NCBI GenBank assembly: GCA_014529385.2
Contig: CM043942.1
Span: forward strand, 64,143,184 to 64,207,183
Source: Adiantum capillus-veneris
Taxonomy: Eukaryota; Streptophyta; Polypodiopsida; Polypodiales; Pteridaceae
Direction: 5' to 3'
DNA: 64,000 nucleotides
The notes under the pieces were generated by a model. The model was not told the DNA's origin. It searched no databases and saw nothing but the letters and a program-made list of their open reading frames with translations. A program made the translations under genes and the position numbers. Numbering within the stretch: position 1 is the stretch's first letter; every line of letters starts with the position of its first letter. This document shows positions 37,687-50,058 of the stretch, in pieces.

Positions 37687-40060
37687 TGATAGTGAAAATC
37701 TTGCGTGAATCCTTTTAACTTGTTTCCAATTGAGTCAGCATGAAAACAACTTTATCAAATGTTTTAAACCTCCAAGAGGCCCACATATTAGGCTAATTTA
37801 AGTGACCAAATTCTTCCACACTTCTCCATGTCATTCAATCACAAGAGGCATTAAAAATTTTGTGGCCTTTAGCATAGCACCTAAATAGTATGCTTAAAAC
37901 AATTGGAGTTTCATGACCCTTGCCCTATTGGGTAGCTCCAACAATCAATTCAGTCCATAAGAGGAAAATTTGGGGGACATGTGGCTTGTCAAGCAATATT
38001 TGTGCTTCTTAAAGTACACCCCATTCAACATACATGTTGAGAAAGGTAGTTCCAAGAAAAAAACATTCTTTCACCAAAAAGATCATTTCAAGTTGCATAG
38101 CAGCACATGCCTTGAAGATGCAAGTATAAGCTATTGCACTTGGAGAGATCTCTCGTCACTTTGCATTTGTTGAAAGAGGCGCAAAGTTTTGTCATCCTTT
38201 CATGTTGGCTATTTCCCACAATTGATGTACTTCAAGAGATGGCAATAAAAACAAAAAGCACCTATACAAAGCAATCACTAAAGTCTTCCTTGGCTAAAAA
38301 CTAGCTACACAAAATGTAGAAAATCTTGTTGTTCTTTTCAACTTTGACGACCATTGATGCTAACAACATTGGGCTGGTTTGCAGCAATGAGGAGATTACC
38401 TTTGGATCAAAGAATGGGATGAGTTGAAGGGGTTCCAATGGCTTGAAACATTTGTAGATGATGGCAAACCTTTTGGTATCATCCAACCAAAATTTCAATG
38501 AAACCTTGGCTACAATTGAAGATTTCCTCGACTAAAAACTGCTTCAATAAGAACACAACAGGTGCAAAGTGAAATCACCTCTCAATTGCTTACATTGTCG
38601 ATAGGATATTCTTTGCAAGGGTACCTATAGATGCAACCCCTATGCTTGCATTGTGAAGGAATATGTTGCTCTAAAATATGCCAATATGCACAAACCACTC
38701 ACGATGAGATTTGTAGTCATGGAGGGTATTGGTTGGCCAAGCTGCAAACTAGATTTTGTCACATACATTAGCATGATAGTAGTAAAAATCACTCTTGCCA
38801 TGGTACCTTACATGGAGAAGACTGGATGATACTCTTTGAATCCGCTGAAAACAATCCAAATGTTTCTAATTCATCCCCCATTGGACATTTCCCACAATTA
38901 TTGTGCTCCAAGAAATGACGTCTCAGAGAGGGAATGGAGCAACAATGCCTTGGATAAGAATATTACCTTAGTTGAAATCTATCCGCAATAAAAATGCAGC
39001 AAATCTAGGGTTTGTTTGCCGCTTTTGTACCCCAACAATTCCTTTGATAGTGGGCTAAATCTCCAGTTATTATGAGGTGATCTTCGCTTCTCCAAAGCGA
39101 GCTTCTCCAAAGCGACACCTTTAGAGCTAATTTGATGTAGCCGATTGAAGAATGTATGTCCACAAGGTGTGAATGCAACTCCCCTTAATCGGATAATCCA
39201 CACAGTGCACAAGGCATCAAGCACCTCAATTGGCCCCTTCCATGTGTCCCAAGCAAATTTAGCATGTGATCTTGGGTGTGCAATAGGTGGGTTTTCTTCT
39301 CTCTTGGCAAAAGCTATTCAGAGGCCCATATTAATTTCTTGCATTGTGCTTGATGTTCAAGGTGAAAACATAGGTGATTTTTTTTTAGCAGATTCCTCAC
39401 TTTGCATGCATTGGAGATAGCCCTGATATTCTTGACCTTGCCTTGTTGGGCATATCCCACAATTATTGTTTTCCAAGAGACAACATCTCACAGAGGGAGT
39501 GGAACAACAATGTCTTGGATGAGAAGATTACCTTGGCTGAAATTCATTCGCACAAAAACACAGTAGATTTATTGTTTCTTTGCCTCTTCTATACCAAAGT
39601 AACACCTTCGACAATGGGCTGAAATTCCAGCAATGTAGGTTGATGTTCAGTCTTTCAAAGAGGCAATGTAGGTTGATGTTCGGTCTCTAAAGACAATTTG
39701 ATGTAGCTGATGTAGATATTTTATGAGGACAATGCTTGGATAACGATGGAGATTTATTAGGAGTCCAACAATGTCCTAGATGAGAAGTTACCTTTGCTGA
39801 AAATTGTCTGCACACAAACGTAGCAGATTGGGGGTTTCTTCTATTTTGTAAATCAAGAACTGCTTTGACAATGGCATGAAACTGCAACAATGTGAAGTGA
39901 CCTTGTTGGTGAGGCATCTATCCCTTGCCTTCAAGAGCTCTTGATTGGATTTCTCAAAGAATGCATGGCTACATGTGTGAAGGCAACTCTCATCAAGTCG
40001 ATAAGGAATTAAGGGCCTCACTTGGCTCCTTCCATGTGTCTCGAGCAAAGTTAGCCCCTC
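37687..40060 (-). pseudogene. PPR protein gene remnants, part 2
   Basis: The minus strand carries repeated, decayed PPR blocks. DVVSWKTIIVGYAQQG lies at 39441-39487 and DVISWSTIIVGNVQW at about 38880-38925; both are the D-V-V-S-W..I.GY.Q signature of plant PPR proteins. Others are CIFKACAAMQLE with LNMYVEWGVL near 38010-38120, and THGRxQ segments at 39240 and 40030. Blocks recur about every 560 bp in similar order, suggesting tandem gene duplicates or long PPR arrays now full of stops. This continues the fragment at 30690-31254 across the LTR insertion. Confidence 0.6.
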
Positions 40061-40551
<491 letters not shown>

Positions 40552-40732
40552 CGGACTACCAACGAGAGACCTCCATGGACTTGTCCAACCATCCACCAAC
40601 AAAGAAACACAATAGGGCCAAGTCTACTACTACTTCTCCTCTACCTCACAAATGAGTGAAGCTGCCTAATTCCTAGGGATCCCCAATGTCACAATTCATG
40701 CATGCAAGAAAAGGAAGGAACAACTCTGGTTC

Positions 40733-40888
<156 letters not shown>

Positions 40889-41099
40889 TCCCTCCCTCCC
40901 TATGTGTGTGTGTGTTTAGTGTCCCCTGCATGTACTCCTGGATCAGCTCCCCAATGAGTAGTGGATTTTTCATTCACAACCAGAGAGAGAGGGGCATTAC
41001 ATATGTAGATGGAATGTATTTTGTCATATTCAACTCTTTGGGTCATGTAAACTTTTGGATTTTGCAAAGGTTCATTGCATATGTGCAGTCCAATGGAGA

Positions 41100-42035
41100 G
41101 CTCGCAAGGTGGAGACCGCATTCTAGAATAAATTCTATGTAATTGTGGAAGATTTCAATGCTGCCTATGGACTCTCCATGACTGGTTCGGATCCCAAATT
41201 GGTGATGTGTGCGCATCTCAATGATGTGGAATGATTCAATGTGTTCAAACAGATGAAGGATCCCATCCATTACCGCATTCAATGCAGCTTCATCCGTAGC
41301 GACATGTACCAGCAGTGACGTAGTTACACAATAAGGTCTATCAGAAGGGTCCAACAAACATGGATATCAACTTTGCATTTGCAAAGTGATTTGTCAAAGA
41401 ATTAATTCCTCTATTGATTGCAAGCGGTACCGCCGTTAAGTTCAATTGGGCTGAGTTTGTTGTGCAGTATTTGTAGGATCTTTGTGGGAAGAGCTACTAT
41501 GAGGGCCATGTCAACAACTGGAGGATGCGTAATTCCTGACATCAAGCTCCAAAACATGAGGATGAATCAGCTAAAATGTGGGAGGACAACTCGGGCCAAG
41601 TAGGTATGAGCAATAGGTCAACTTCCAAGAGCACATCATTGTCTCGTCCTAGCACTCAGTAAGAGGCAAAAAGGCTTTCATTTTTTGACTTGGAGGAATT
41701 GCAATGCATCACAACACTTGTGTTTCATCTGAGAGCACAACTGCACAATGAGAAATATGAAAAAGGCTCTGAGAAATGCACAACAGGAGCTAAAAGGTGC
41801 AAGGATATTGCAAGAAAGCAATGCAAAGGTCAGTCCAGTTGTCGCGGCAATGCAACAAAAGCAGCATGAACTGTAAACTTTATCACAGAGCTGTGATTTG
41901 AATGCAAAGTAGAAAATGGAGCTTGAGGTGAAAATAGAAACAATGAAAGAGACACTTGATGATTTGGGGTTTCCTCATCGTGAGGACACCCCTATTGATA
42001 GTTAGATTGACATAACCTCTCAACTGGTAAGTGTT
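41100..42035 (+). pseudogene. Coiled-coil exon remnant, family unknown
   Basis: From about 41680 the plus strand reads FDLEELQCITTL, AQLHNEKYEK, NAQQELKGARIL and KMELEVKIETMKETLDDLGF, a heptad-like coiled coil. One frameshift and three stops interrupt it, the stops sitting where CAA or CAG would be after single C-to-T changes. It ends at GGTAAGTG (42027-42034), a good splice-donor consensus, so it looks like the end of an exon. Upstream text (VEDFNAAYGLSMTGSD near 41150) is in the same sense but unassigned. Host gene or transposon origin is open. Confidence 0.45.
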
Positions 42036-42058
42036 TGTGAATTTCAAACTAGCACCTT

Positions 42059-43966
42059 ATGTTTTGTACATGTGCACAACTAACCTATGACTTACCATGC
42101 TCTCGGGGTGGGTTGGGGATCATAGACCCAGCAGAACATAGTAGAGCCCTTCTTTGGAAGTTTGTTGTCACAGGATTACTTCTAGTGGGGAACCGTGGAA
42201 GGAGTTTTTTCTTCAGCGGCTTAGTGCTAGAGTGCCTCAGACTGGAGGCCCCTGGTGACCTTCGACCAGATGGAATTTCACAGAGATGCAAAGAGTTGGC
42301 CTGAGCAGGAGACTGGAGGACCATTTTGCTGTGATTTTGCTTTGTTTCTGGGAGAAACTACGGAGTGTTCTAGAGCAGCATCAACCTACTTGCATGGAGG
42401 AGCGCCTGAGACAGCCCCTGGTTTGGAACCCCATGGTTAGGACTCAGAGAGGCCACTTGGTTGTTTAGGCCTCATGTTTCTTAAGGTCCCATGGCAGAGG
42501 GTCCAACACGCACTTTACGTGATTGGTTATAGTTTTCAATCTTGTCACATGAGCTTCAGAGCATCCAGCTTCAGGGCATAAGAGGGGTGCAAAGCATGTG
42601 TCAGGACGTCACATAGGCAATACTAGCTCAGTGGATCACGCCTCTTGAGTCAGCAATGCCGAGATGGATGGGAGCCTTCACATGATTGGAGGTTCTCATC
42701 GCATTTTGGGCTTGCTCAGAGACTATCACCTCCCTGTTCTTTGAGCTATAGGGTGTGGGTCATTTACACCGTGTTTCAGTAGAGGCCCCACAGGTGCAGA
42801 GTGTTGTTTTCAAAGGATCCGTACTGCTGTGGGCATCTCTGGGAGGACTTGTGTCATAGATCTTGACCCACCAATTCTTGAGACTTGCCATTGGAGGCTG
42901 TGGGCTTGGGAGTGTTGTCCACTCGCACAAGTGTAGTGGGATCCTGGGGAGTGGATTTGGAGGGACCCTTTCTCTTCAACCGACCACCCAGGTGTCCCTT
43001 TATTTTAGTACATTGTTTGTATGGACATCACATACTAGCAACATAAAGAGAGGCTCGTCCTGCTGCAACACCTCATTGGTAGGCGGAGGGTCTGACAACT
43101 GAGTTCTTGTTAGCTTTTTAGGCGAGATTGTGGGACTTCAGACAACCATTGCGAATCAATTTGTTCCATTTAATGGTTGCATATCGGGCTACATCAGTTG
43201 GAAGATCGCTTGAACAAAGTGGTCTCTTGGTAGCATTTGCAGCTTGCGACCATCCTCTAGAGCGTCACCGCCATTGTCTTTGGGATTGTCCTATGGCACA
43301 ACAGGTTTGGCTTTGTGTCCTTTGGCTGATGCCAGCTCTTTCCATGGCATGTCAGTACACTTGGGGGGTATTTTCTTGGTCCACTTTCACGGGCTTGGCA
43401 CTTCAGTTTGAGTTGTCCTCCACCATCAGGATGATAGAGATGCAGGGGAGTCGACCTTCACCCCAGCCTGCTATCGAGCTTACTCCACAGGAGTGGTGCA
43501 TTGAGAGAGAGGAGTGTTGGGATCTCATCAGTGGCTTGACACTCTGGTTCATTTGGCAGACCCACTGCTTTTGCATCTTTGAGGCTTTCCTTCTACCACC
43601 AGCAGAGACTATTCGGGATCTTTGACTAGAGCTAGTCCACACTCTCATGAGAGGACAGTTTGAGAGACTCCAAGGTAGCTCCATCCACATGTGGGAGCGT
43701 AGAGAGGCTTTCCATAGGCTCTGGTGCCCTGGGCCTTTCTTCACCATGGTCTAGGGTGTGATGAGATGGCACTAGCATCCACCTGTGTGGCTTTTCCCTC
43801 CTCCCATCTCTTGATTTAGGCTCATTGTACATATGTTGTTTTTTCATTGGGAGAGTCTCCCCCTTATGATTTTTGTAGCCTTCTCTAGAAGAGGTAGTTG
43901 TAGCCCTATGGGTAGTTTCATTAACTAATAGAATGATCTTTTTCTTGGAAAAAAAGTAAAAAAGGA
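42059..43966 (+). pseudogene. 5'-truncated LINE (RT C-terminus and zf-RVT)
   Basis: The plus strand starts with GGLGIIDPAEHSRALLWKF, the segment beyond the RT thumb in plant LINEs. At 43128-43625 it has a zinc-binding RT-associated domain (NLFHLMVAYRAT, HCLWDCPMAQQVW). The C-terminus reads SGLTLWFIWQTH, and the element ends with an A-rich tail (43951-43966). It is interrupted by several stops. The 5' part, including endonuclease and RT palm, is missing, typical of incomplete target-primed reverse transcription. Its tail abuts the minus-strand uncharacterised family, into which it probably inserted. Confidence 0.7.
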
Positions 43967-46690
43967 ACCAGCACATCCCAATGTGTGTCGATCCAACATA
44001 CCTTGCAGCAAAATAGAAAGGGCTATCTTTCTTGAAATGTGAGGCCGCACCATTGGACCACACCCAGTTTTGTTTAGGAGTCACATCCTCTTGTTGTAAC
44101 CAATCATGGTGTAGCATTAGGAAATGTTTCATAAACAATGTGTCATGCACCTTGTCATCAGATATGAAGAAGTGGAGTATTTTGACTACCTCCCTTTCCT
44201 TGCAGTAATATGTTGTGTACAAAAATGGTTACTTGACTAGAGTGCCAATGCATTGACTGAATGTCATTTTACTCCTTGAAGGAATAATTCTCTACAAAAT
44301 CAACCATTGAAACCACCACATCATCTAGAAACCTAAGTAGACAGCCCTTGAATTGTTCTGCTTTCCATCAAGCTATATAGTTATGAGTGATTAAGATTTT
44401 CAACTTGAACTTCAAGAGTTGAAGGAGTTCTCACCACTGCATTTCTTTATGGAACAGATCTTTTCCTTTTTTAATGTTTCCATGCCTGTATTTTTCTTCT
44501 ACATATGCAAATACTTTCACAGTATTACTCTTACCTAGATTTTCTCTCTCCAAGCAGCATAACTCCATCCTCTTCACTCCACACATCTTACAATATCCCA
44601 TCAGACATTCCCTTCTATGGATTAGAGAACTGACTCCCACAGTTGTGTGAAACCTTTGAACATTGATGTCAATCCTCACAACCCATGCTAATGTTGTTAC
44701 GCATAGCACAAATACTACATACATAGTTGCAACCTGCTTCATGTAGACCAAAAGCACGAGAGAGCATGTGGTTCAATGTGTCCTTTAGAAATGACATTTG
44801 TGCATGGTATTCACAACAACTTGTGTATCTATCCTTCGGATCCCTACAAAAGAATAGTTACACCTTCTTTACATTCTCATGCCAATCTTGCAGCCTAGAT
44901 GCTTCTGTTTTAGCCCGTAATACAAGTCAACTTGCAATCTTCATAAATGATCAACTTATGCTCCAATAATGCTAACTGAGACATACAGAATGCCAACTAG
45001 GACATCGAGCATGCTCTTCAAAAAAAACCAGTGTGTTAATCAACACTCTCAATATGCTAATAGTGTATTACCAAGAAAAGTTATTGGCATATCCACTATG
45101 CTAACTAGCATACAAGGTATGTTAACAAGCACACCCAGTATGCTAGTGAGCATCTTTGAATCATCACTAGCATACAAAGGGTGTTAGCTTGCATACCCAA
45201 TATGCTAATGAGGATGATAATTAGAATACTAGGTATGCTCACTAGCATACAGTTTGTTAGCCAGACTACCAATATGCTAATTAGTATATTGGGTATGCTA
45301 ACTATCATAGAGGGTGCTAGCCTACATCCCCACTCATTATGCTAGGTTTAGCATATAAGAAATGCTAACTAGCAGACACATTGTGCTTAATATCATACTA
45401 GGTATGTTAACTAGCATACTCAAAGCCAACTTGCATATGAGGGATGCTAAACTGAATAGCATGTGTGCTAAATAGGTATGTTAATTAGCATAGTGAGTAT
45501 GCTAAGTAGAATACACATTGTGTAAATTTCTAGTTAGCATTTAAGAAATGGTAACTAGTAGACAAATTGTGTTTACTAGCATACTAGGTATGCTAACTAG
45601 CATACTATGTAAGCTAACTAGCATAATCAATGGCAACTAGAATATGAGGTATATTAAACTGCATAGCATGTGTGCTAACTAGGTATTCTAATTAGCATGG
45701 TGAGTATGTTAAGTGGCATACTTGACATGGTAAAGTTCTATTATCCACAGTGTGTTAACAAGCATCCTCAGTGTGCTAACCAGTACGCTAATAAGCATAC
45801 TAGGTAAGTACTAACTAGCATAGATTGTGTAGTGACCTACTCACACAGTATGCTGCCCAGCATGCACAGTGTGGATACCATTATTAGACTATAGAATAGT
45901 ATGATACTAAATAGGTGGTAAAAGTTATTATACACTAGAGATATAATGCATACAATATCAAAGTTATGGCATATCAATTGGCTTGATGACTTGAGGCTCA
46001 TCCAAGAGGTGCACAGGGTGTTTTATGTAGCTTTCCCCTCCCATTCTCATCCTTATTGTTGGGGCATACACGAGTCTTATCTCTCCAAAAATGATGTGGA
46101 CCAATTCCTCAATTTAATCCATGATAGGGCTATGACGGTGTTGCTTGTGACATGCAGCCAATGAAAACAATTCACCATTATAATAAGCTTCATCCGTGAT
46201 TTTTCCTCGTGCAAGGAGCGACAATTGACTTTAAGGACCCTTGAGATTTTTGCAATATGGATGTTATCCTTTGAATTCAACATCATCTACAATGCTGCAT
46301 TCTTAAAAAACAACTCCTTGTTAGAACCTGGCTGCTTGAAAGTAGCCCATGTGTTGCGGACATTGGAGACGATTGAGCTCCGTAAAACATCCTCCTCCAC
46401 TAAGGAGTGATCTTGCCTGAAAACCAAGATGTTCATCAACTAGATTCTAGATTTTCCGTTTTACTTTTATCCCAAAACCATCAGTCCTCCACTCACAATA
46501 CAGGAGGAGATTTTCTTTTTCTCCTCATCATTGAGGGCATGATATCCTTGCTCATCGTGCATCTGTTTGCGCTCCCTATGTTTCCTCTTTCTTTCTCTCT
46601 CGTATTTCCTGATCACAAAAAGAGCTAGATCTTGGGAGTTGTGGTTCATCACATGGAATGGATCTCTTCCACAAGTTTCTCTTAAGGACC
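43967..46690 (-). pseudogene. Uncharacterised protein family (copy 2), broken
   Basis: Reading down the minus strand: an N-terminal part near 46480-46090 (SNVRNTWATFKQPGSNKE, IHIAKISRVLKVNCRSLHE); a gap filled by the palindromic array; DRYTSCCEYHAQMSF (about 44840-44780); a Cys-rich segment; DFVENYSFKE near 44290; SMHWHSSQVTIFVH; HFFISDDKVHDT near 44160; and WVWSNGAASHFKK near 44050. It ends where a LINE tail is inserted at 43966. From memory, the ENYS ... QVT ... SDD..H ... SDGaaSQ order recalls an uncharacterised family widespread in eukaryotes and often repetitive, so it may be transposon-encoded. Stops are present. Confidence 0.55.
44960..45870. repeat. Palindromic TATGCTAACTAGCATA array
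   Basis: About 0.9 kb of degenerate, closely spaced copies of a 16-20-bp near-palindrome (TATGCTAACTAGCATA and variants), many joined by AGGTATGCT or CACAGTATGC linkers. Single strands could fold into many small hairpins. It lies between the N-terminal and central parts of the uncharacterised family, where an intron would be. The related cluster at 2930-3265 precedes copy 1. Confidence 0.85.
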
Positions 46691-46907
46691 ACAACATACA
46701 TAAAACATTAATTACTTGAAATCATTTAAATGTCATATATGTGTGCATCATAAGTTAACAATGGTAATTTACTGACCAACATTGAACACATTGCCTGCAT
46801 CTCCAACATTAGAGCTAGTGGAAGTATTCTTGTCTGGTTCTCCATAGCTCTATGGAGATGGGAGGAGAATGGAAAAAACAGACTCAAGAGTGCACTTCAG
46901 GGCCAGC

Positions 46908-46908
<1 letters not shown>

Positions 46909-46994
<86 letters not shown>
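46909..46994. repeat. (GA)n microsatellite
   Basis: GA run of about 86 bases with no adjacent recognised element. Confidence 0.95.
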
Positions 46995-46995
<1 letters not shown>

Positions 46996-47199
46996 ACCAC
47001 AAACCCACAAGTCCAATAATAAAAAAGAGGCCTCATTTGAACGGATAATAATTTTTTATGGACATTTTAATTTGAAAATGGAGATTCTCTTGGCTTTTCA
47101 ACATATGCTAACAAGCACTACCACGTCCTAGCATTGTTTCGGACAACATTTTCAATGAAACATTAACATGCTTACACCCATATAGTAGGTTTTTTTGCC

Positions 47200-48990
47200 T
47201 GCTCCCTTGTGCAAGACCTTCCCATTCATCATTACCTAGATTTTTCCTTATGAATGGATATTTGTACTCTTCTAGCTAACAAGGAAGATGAAAACTTTCT
47301 CTTCTAAAGCATCTATATGACACAATCTCTTGAGGAAACCAAGCATTGCCTTTATCTATCTCGTGCCTTCTAGACTCTGAGCTCTCTGCTATAGTTTTTA
47401 AAGAATGTGACCTTCCCGTTCATCATTCCTAGATGTGTGCTTATGAACAAAGATTTGTACTCTTGTGGCTAGCAAAGAGGATAAACCATTCTCTTCTGAA
47501 GCAGATATATGACCCTTGAGGAAATAAATGATGCCCTTGAATTTCCTTTGGTCTTACAGAGCTCCCAGCTACATTTCTTGAAGAATTTATGGCCACAAGG
47601 TGTGAAGGAAACTCCCCTCAAGCGGATAATCCACACATATCACAAGGAATCAAGTGGACCACTTGGCTCCTCCCATGTGTACCAAATAACGTAAGCACAT
47701 GATCTTGGGTCTTCAATGGATTTCCTTGTACATCAATTCTTCCTGGTGACAAGATGCTTAGAGGCCCATAGAAACATCTTGCATTGTGCCACAGGTTCAA
47801 GATGCAAGCATAGGTGATTTCATATGAAGAGGTGCACTCACTTTGCATCCAATGAAAACAATGCAATGTTCCTAGCTCTACCCTTGTTGGGAATATCCCA
47901 CAATTATTGCGCTCCAAGGGATGACATCCCAGATAAAGAGCAAAAAAAAAATGTCCCAGATGAGCAAATTACCTTAACTGCATAGCAAAACATGCCTTGA
48001 AGATGCAAGTGTAAGTTATTACACTTAAAGTGATCCTCTCTTGTTGCATCTACTAAAAAAGGCTCATTTTTCTTGATCTTGTTGTGTTGGGTGTTTCACG
48101 CAATCAATGTATTCTAAGAGATGGCAAACCAAACAAAAATTACCTAAACAACGCAATCATTGATGTCTTCCTCTCTTAAAAAGTGTCTGCAAGAAGATCT
48201 TTTTCATCTTCCCAACTCTGACAACCAATAATGCTCACAATGTTGGGTTGGTTTTTGCAACAATGAGGAGATTGCCTTTGAAGACCATGATGGGTTGAGT
48301 GGAAGGGGCTACAATTGCATCTTGAAGCCATGTGGTGCCATGGAAGACGTAGATATGCCCAAACCATTCAGGATGAGATTCCTAATCAGCGAAGGGTATT
48401 GATTGACCAAGCTGCAAACTAGATTCCATCACCTACAATAACATGATAGTAATCAATATCACTCTTTCCATGTTGACTTAGATGGAGAAGGGTGGATGAT
48501 CCTCTTTGCATCTACTAAAAATAATCCTAGATGTTTGCAACCCTACCCTTGTTGGGAATATCCCACAATTATTATGTTCTAAGAGATGGAATCTCAAGGA
48601 GTGAGCAGAACAACATTGTCCCGGTTGAAAAGATTACCTTGGTTGAAAACTATCCACAAAAAAATGCAAAAATCTAGGGTTTCTTTGCCTCTTTGGTATA
48701 CCAAAATGATGCCTTTTATAGTGGGTTGAATCTTCAGCAATGTGGGGTGACCTTCACTCCTTCAAAGAGGCATCTTTGGGGCTAATTTGGTGTATCCAAT
48801 TGAAGAATGTAGCCCTCCTTTGCATCTACTAAAAGTATATATCCCACTTTTTCTTGACCTTACTATAATGGTCACAAGTTGTGAAGGAAATTCCGGTCAA
48901 GCCACTAATCCACACAAAGCAAAAGGGAATCACTTGGCTCCTTCTATGTTTCCCAAGCAAAGTTAGCATCTGATCTTTGGGTTGCTAATG
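47200..48990 (-). pseudogene. PPR protein gene remnants, second locus
   Basis: On the minus strand, DVIPWSAIIVGYSQQG (about 47882-47929) is followed by ELGTLHCFHWMQSE and EITYACILNLW, a typical PPR repeat order. A second block near 48555-48605 has IIIVGYSQQG with Trp changed to a stop. The blocks resemble those at 37687-40060 in order and wording. Many stops and frameshifts make this non-functional. Confidence 0.6.
47215..47600. repeat. Two-copy tandem repeat, 194 bp
   Basis: A block beginning GACCTTCCC(A/G)TTCATCATT repeats with a 194-bp period and moderate divergence. It lies at the low-coordinate edge of the second PPR locus. Confidence 0.75.
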
Positions 48991-49280
48991 TGATTGACAT
49001 GCATGTCAAATATGGTGCACTATTGACAGCCACAAATCCCACACATGAGCATGCTTCTACGAGGAAAATATTGTTTCTATAAACTATCTTTAAATTGAAG
49101 CATGTCTCATAATTGGAGCTTTTACCCTATATGGGCAAGGCTCATGTTGTTCTTTGCATCTATATATTATCTTAAAAACACAGGAGTGAACACCACCTCG
49201 AGCCCGAGCACCCCCTAGATATAAATGAGCAGTTGTGGGTTGTTTTTTTTCCTTCCACAGGCTTGGTCCAAGAACTCCCC

Positions 49281-49284
<4 letters not shown>
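48937..49284 (+). repeat. 348-bp direct repeat, copy A (left of LINE)
   Basis: Nearly identical to 55931-56280. It starts within PPR-derived text, includes a TTTTTCCTTCCACAG sequence resembling a splice acceptor, and ends exactly at a (GA)n tract, as does copy B. Confidence 0.9.

Positions 49285-49340
<56 letters not shown>
49284..49340. repeat. (GA)n tract at LINE 5' side
   Basis: GA run of about 57 bases between direct repeat A and the LINE ORF1. Confidence 0.95.
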
Positions 49341-49343
<3 letters not shown>

Positions 49344-50028
49344 CTCAAGAGGACACTTGAGATGCAAACAACACGTTTGATGAAACTTGAAGAGGAAGTC
49401 AAGGAATGTAAATGCTCTCTTGTGGATGAGCAAAGTAGAGCATGACCATGTATTGAAAGAGGAGAAATTTGACACTATGAGCCGGGATGTATGCGACATG
49501 AAAAATGTATGTACAAAAAAGTCTTGGGCTGATGTATGTGGTAGCAATGTGGTTTCTAATTCCTCACTCATGCAAGCTATGGTTCAAACAAAGAATGTTG
49601 AGAATGTGGATGTAGAGGAGTTGAAGGAATGGGAGCGACGTTCCAAGAACATTGTTATTCGTGGAATTCCCGAAGAGAAGTTAGAGACACATCCTTCTCT
49701 TGCCATTGTTATTAAAGATTTCTTCAAAACCCACTTTGGCATGTCCGGAGTTATGGTATATTGAGCACATAGAGTGGGGAAGCAAGGAGCTCCTCGCTCG
49801 GGAGAACGGCCAATTGTATGCACCATGCCGGATGAGACCAAGCGAAAGATTATCCTTGATAATAGTTGGATCTATTTGAGGGATACAAAATGTTTTGTAT
49901 GTGAAGATCGCACTATTAAGCAACAAAATATGCGTCCCAAGGCATATGAGGAAAAGAAGAATAAAAACAAGGAGATCTCTCATGAAGAAAATGTGCCCAA
50001 GGAGGAGGCAAGTCTCTCAAGCAAATAG
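49341..50028 (+). pseudogene. LINE ORF1 (RNA-binding chaperone-like), broken
   Basis: It starts with a coiled-coil-like stretch (NLKRTLEMQTTRLMKLEEEV), changes frame near 49435, and continues through KSWADVCGS and ELKEWERRSKNIVIRGIPEE, then AHRVGKQGAPRSG and RPIVCTMPDETKRKII. The order, coiled coil then an RRM-like vIRG...RVGK module, is that of LINE-1-type ORF1 RNA-binding proteins. A TGA interrupts it at 49762-49764. It ends with a Lys/Glu-rich tail at a TAG (50026-50028) that is in frame with the endonuclease. Confidence 0.75.
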
Positions 50029-50058
50029 GGATGCCTGACCTATGAGACCGAGTTACAA

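Noticed and set aside
45105-45308. Repeat-rich hydrophobic frame (MLVSIP-like units) in the palindromic array
   Set aside because: Translation of the palindromic repeat; units vary and frames shift, so no protein is implied.
44960-45870. Possible CRISPR array
   Set aside because: Units are degenerate palindromes with variable spacing, no constant repeat and unique spacer pattern, and the context is plant nuclear DNA.
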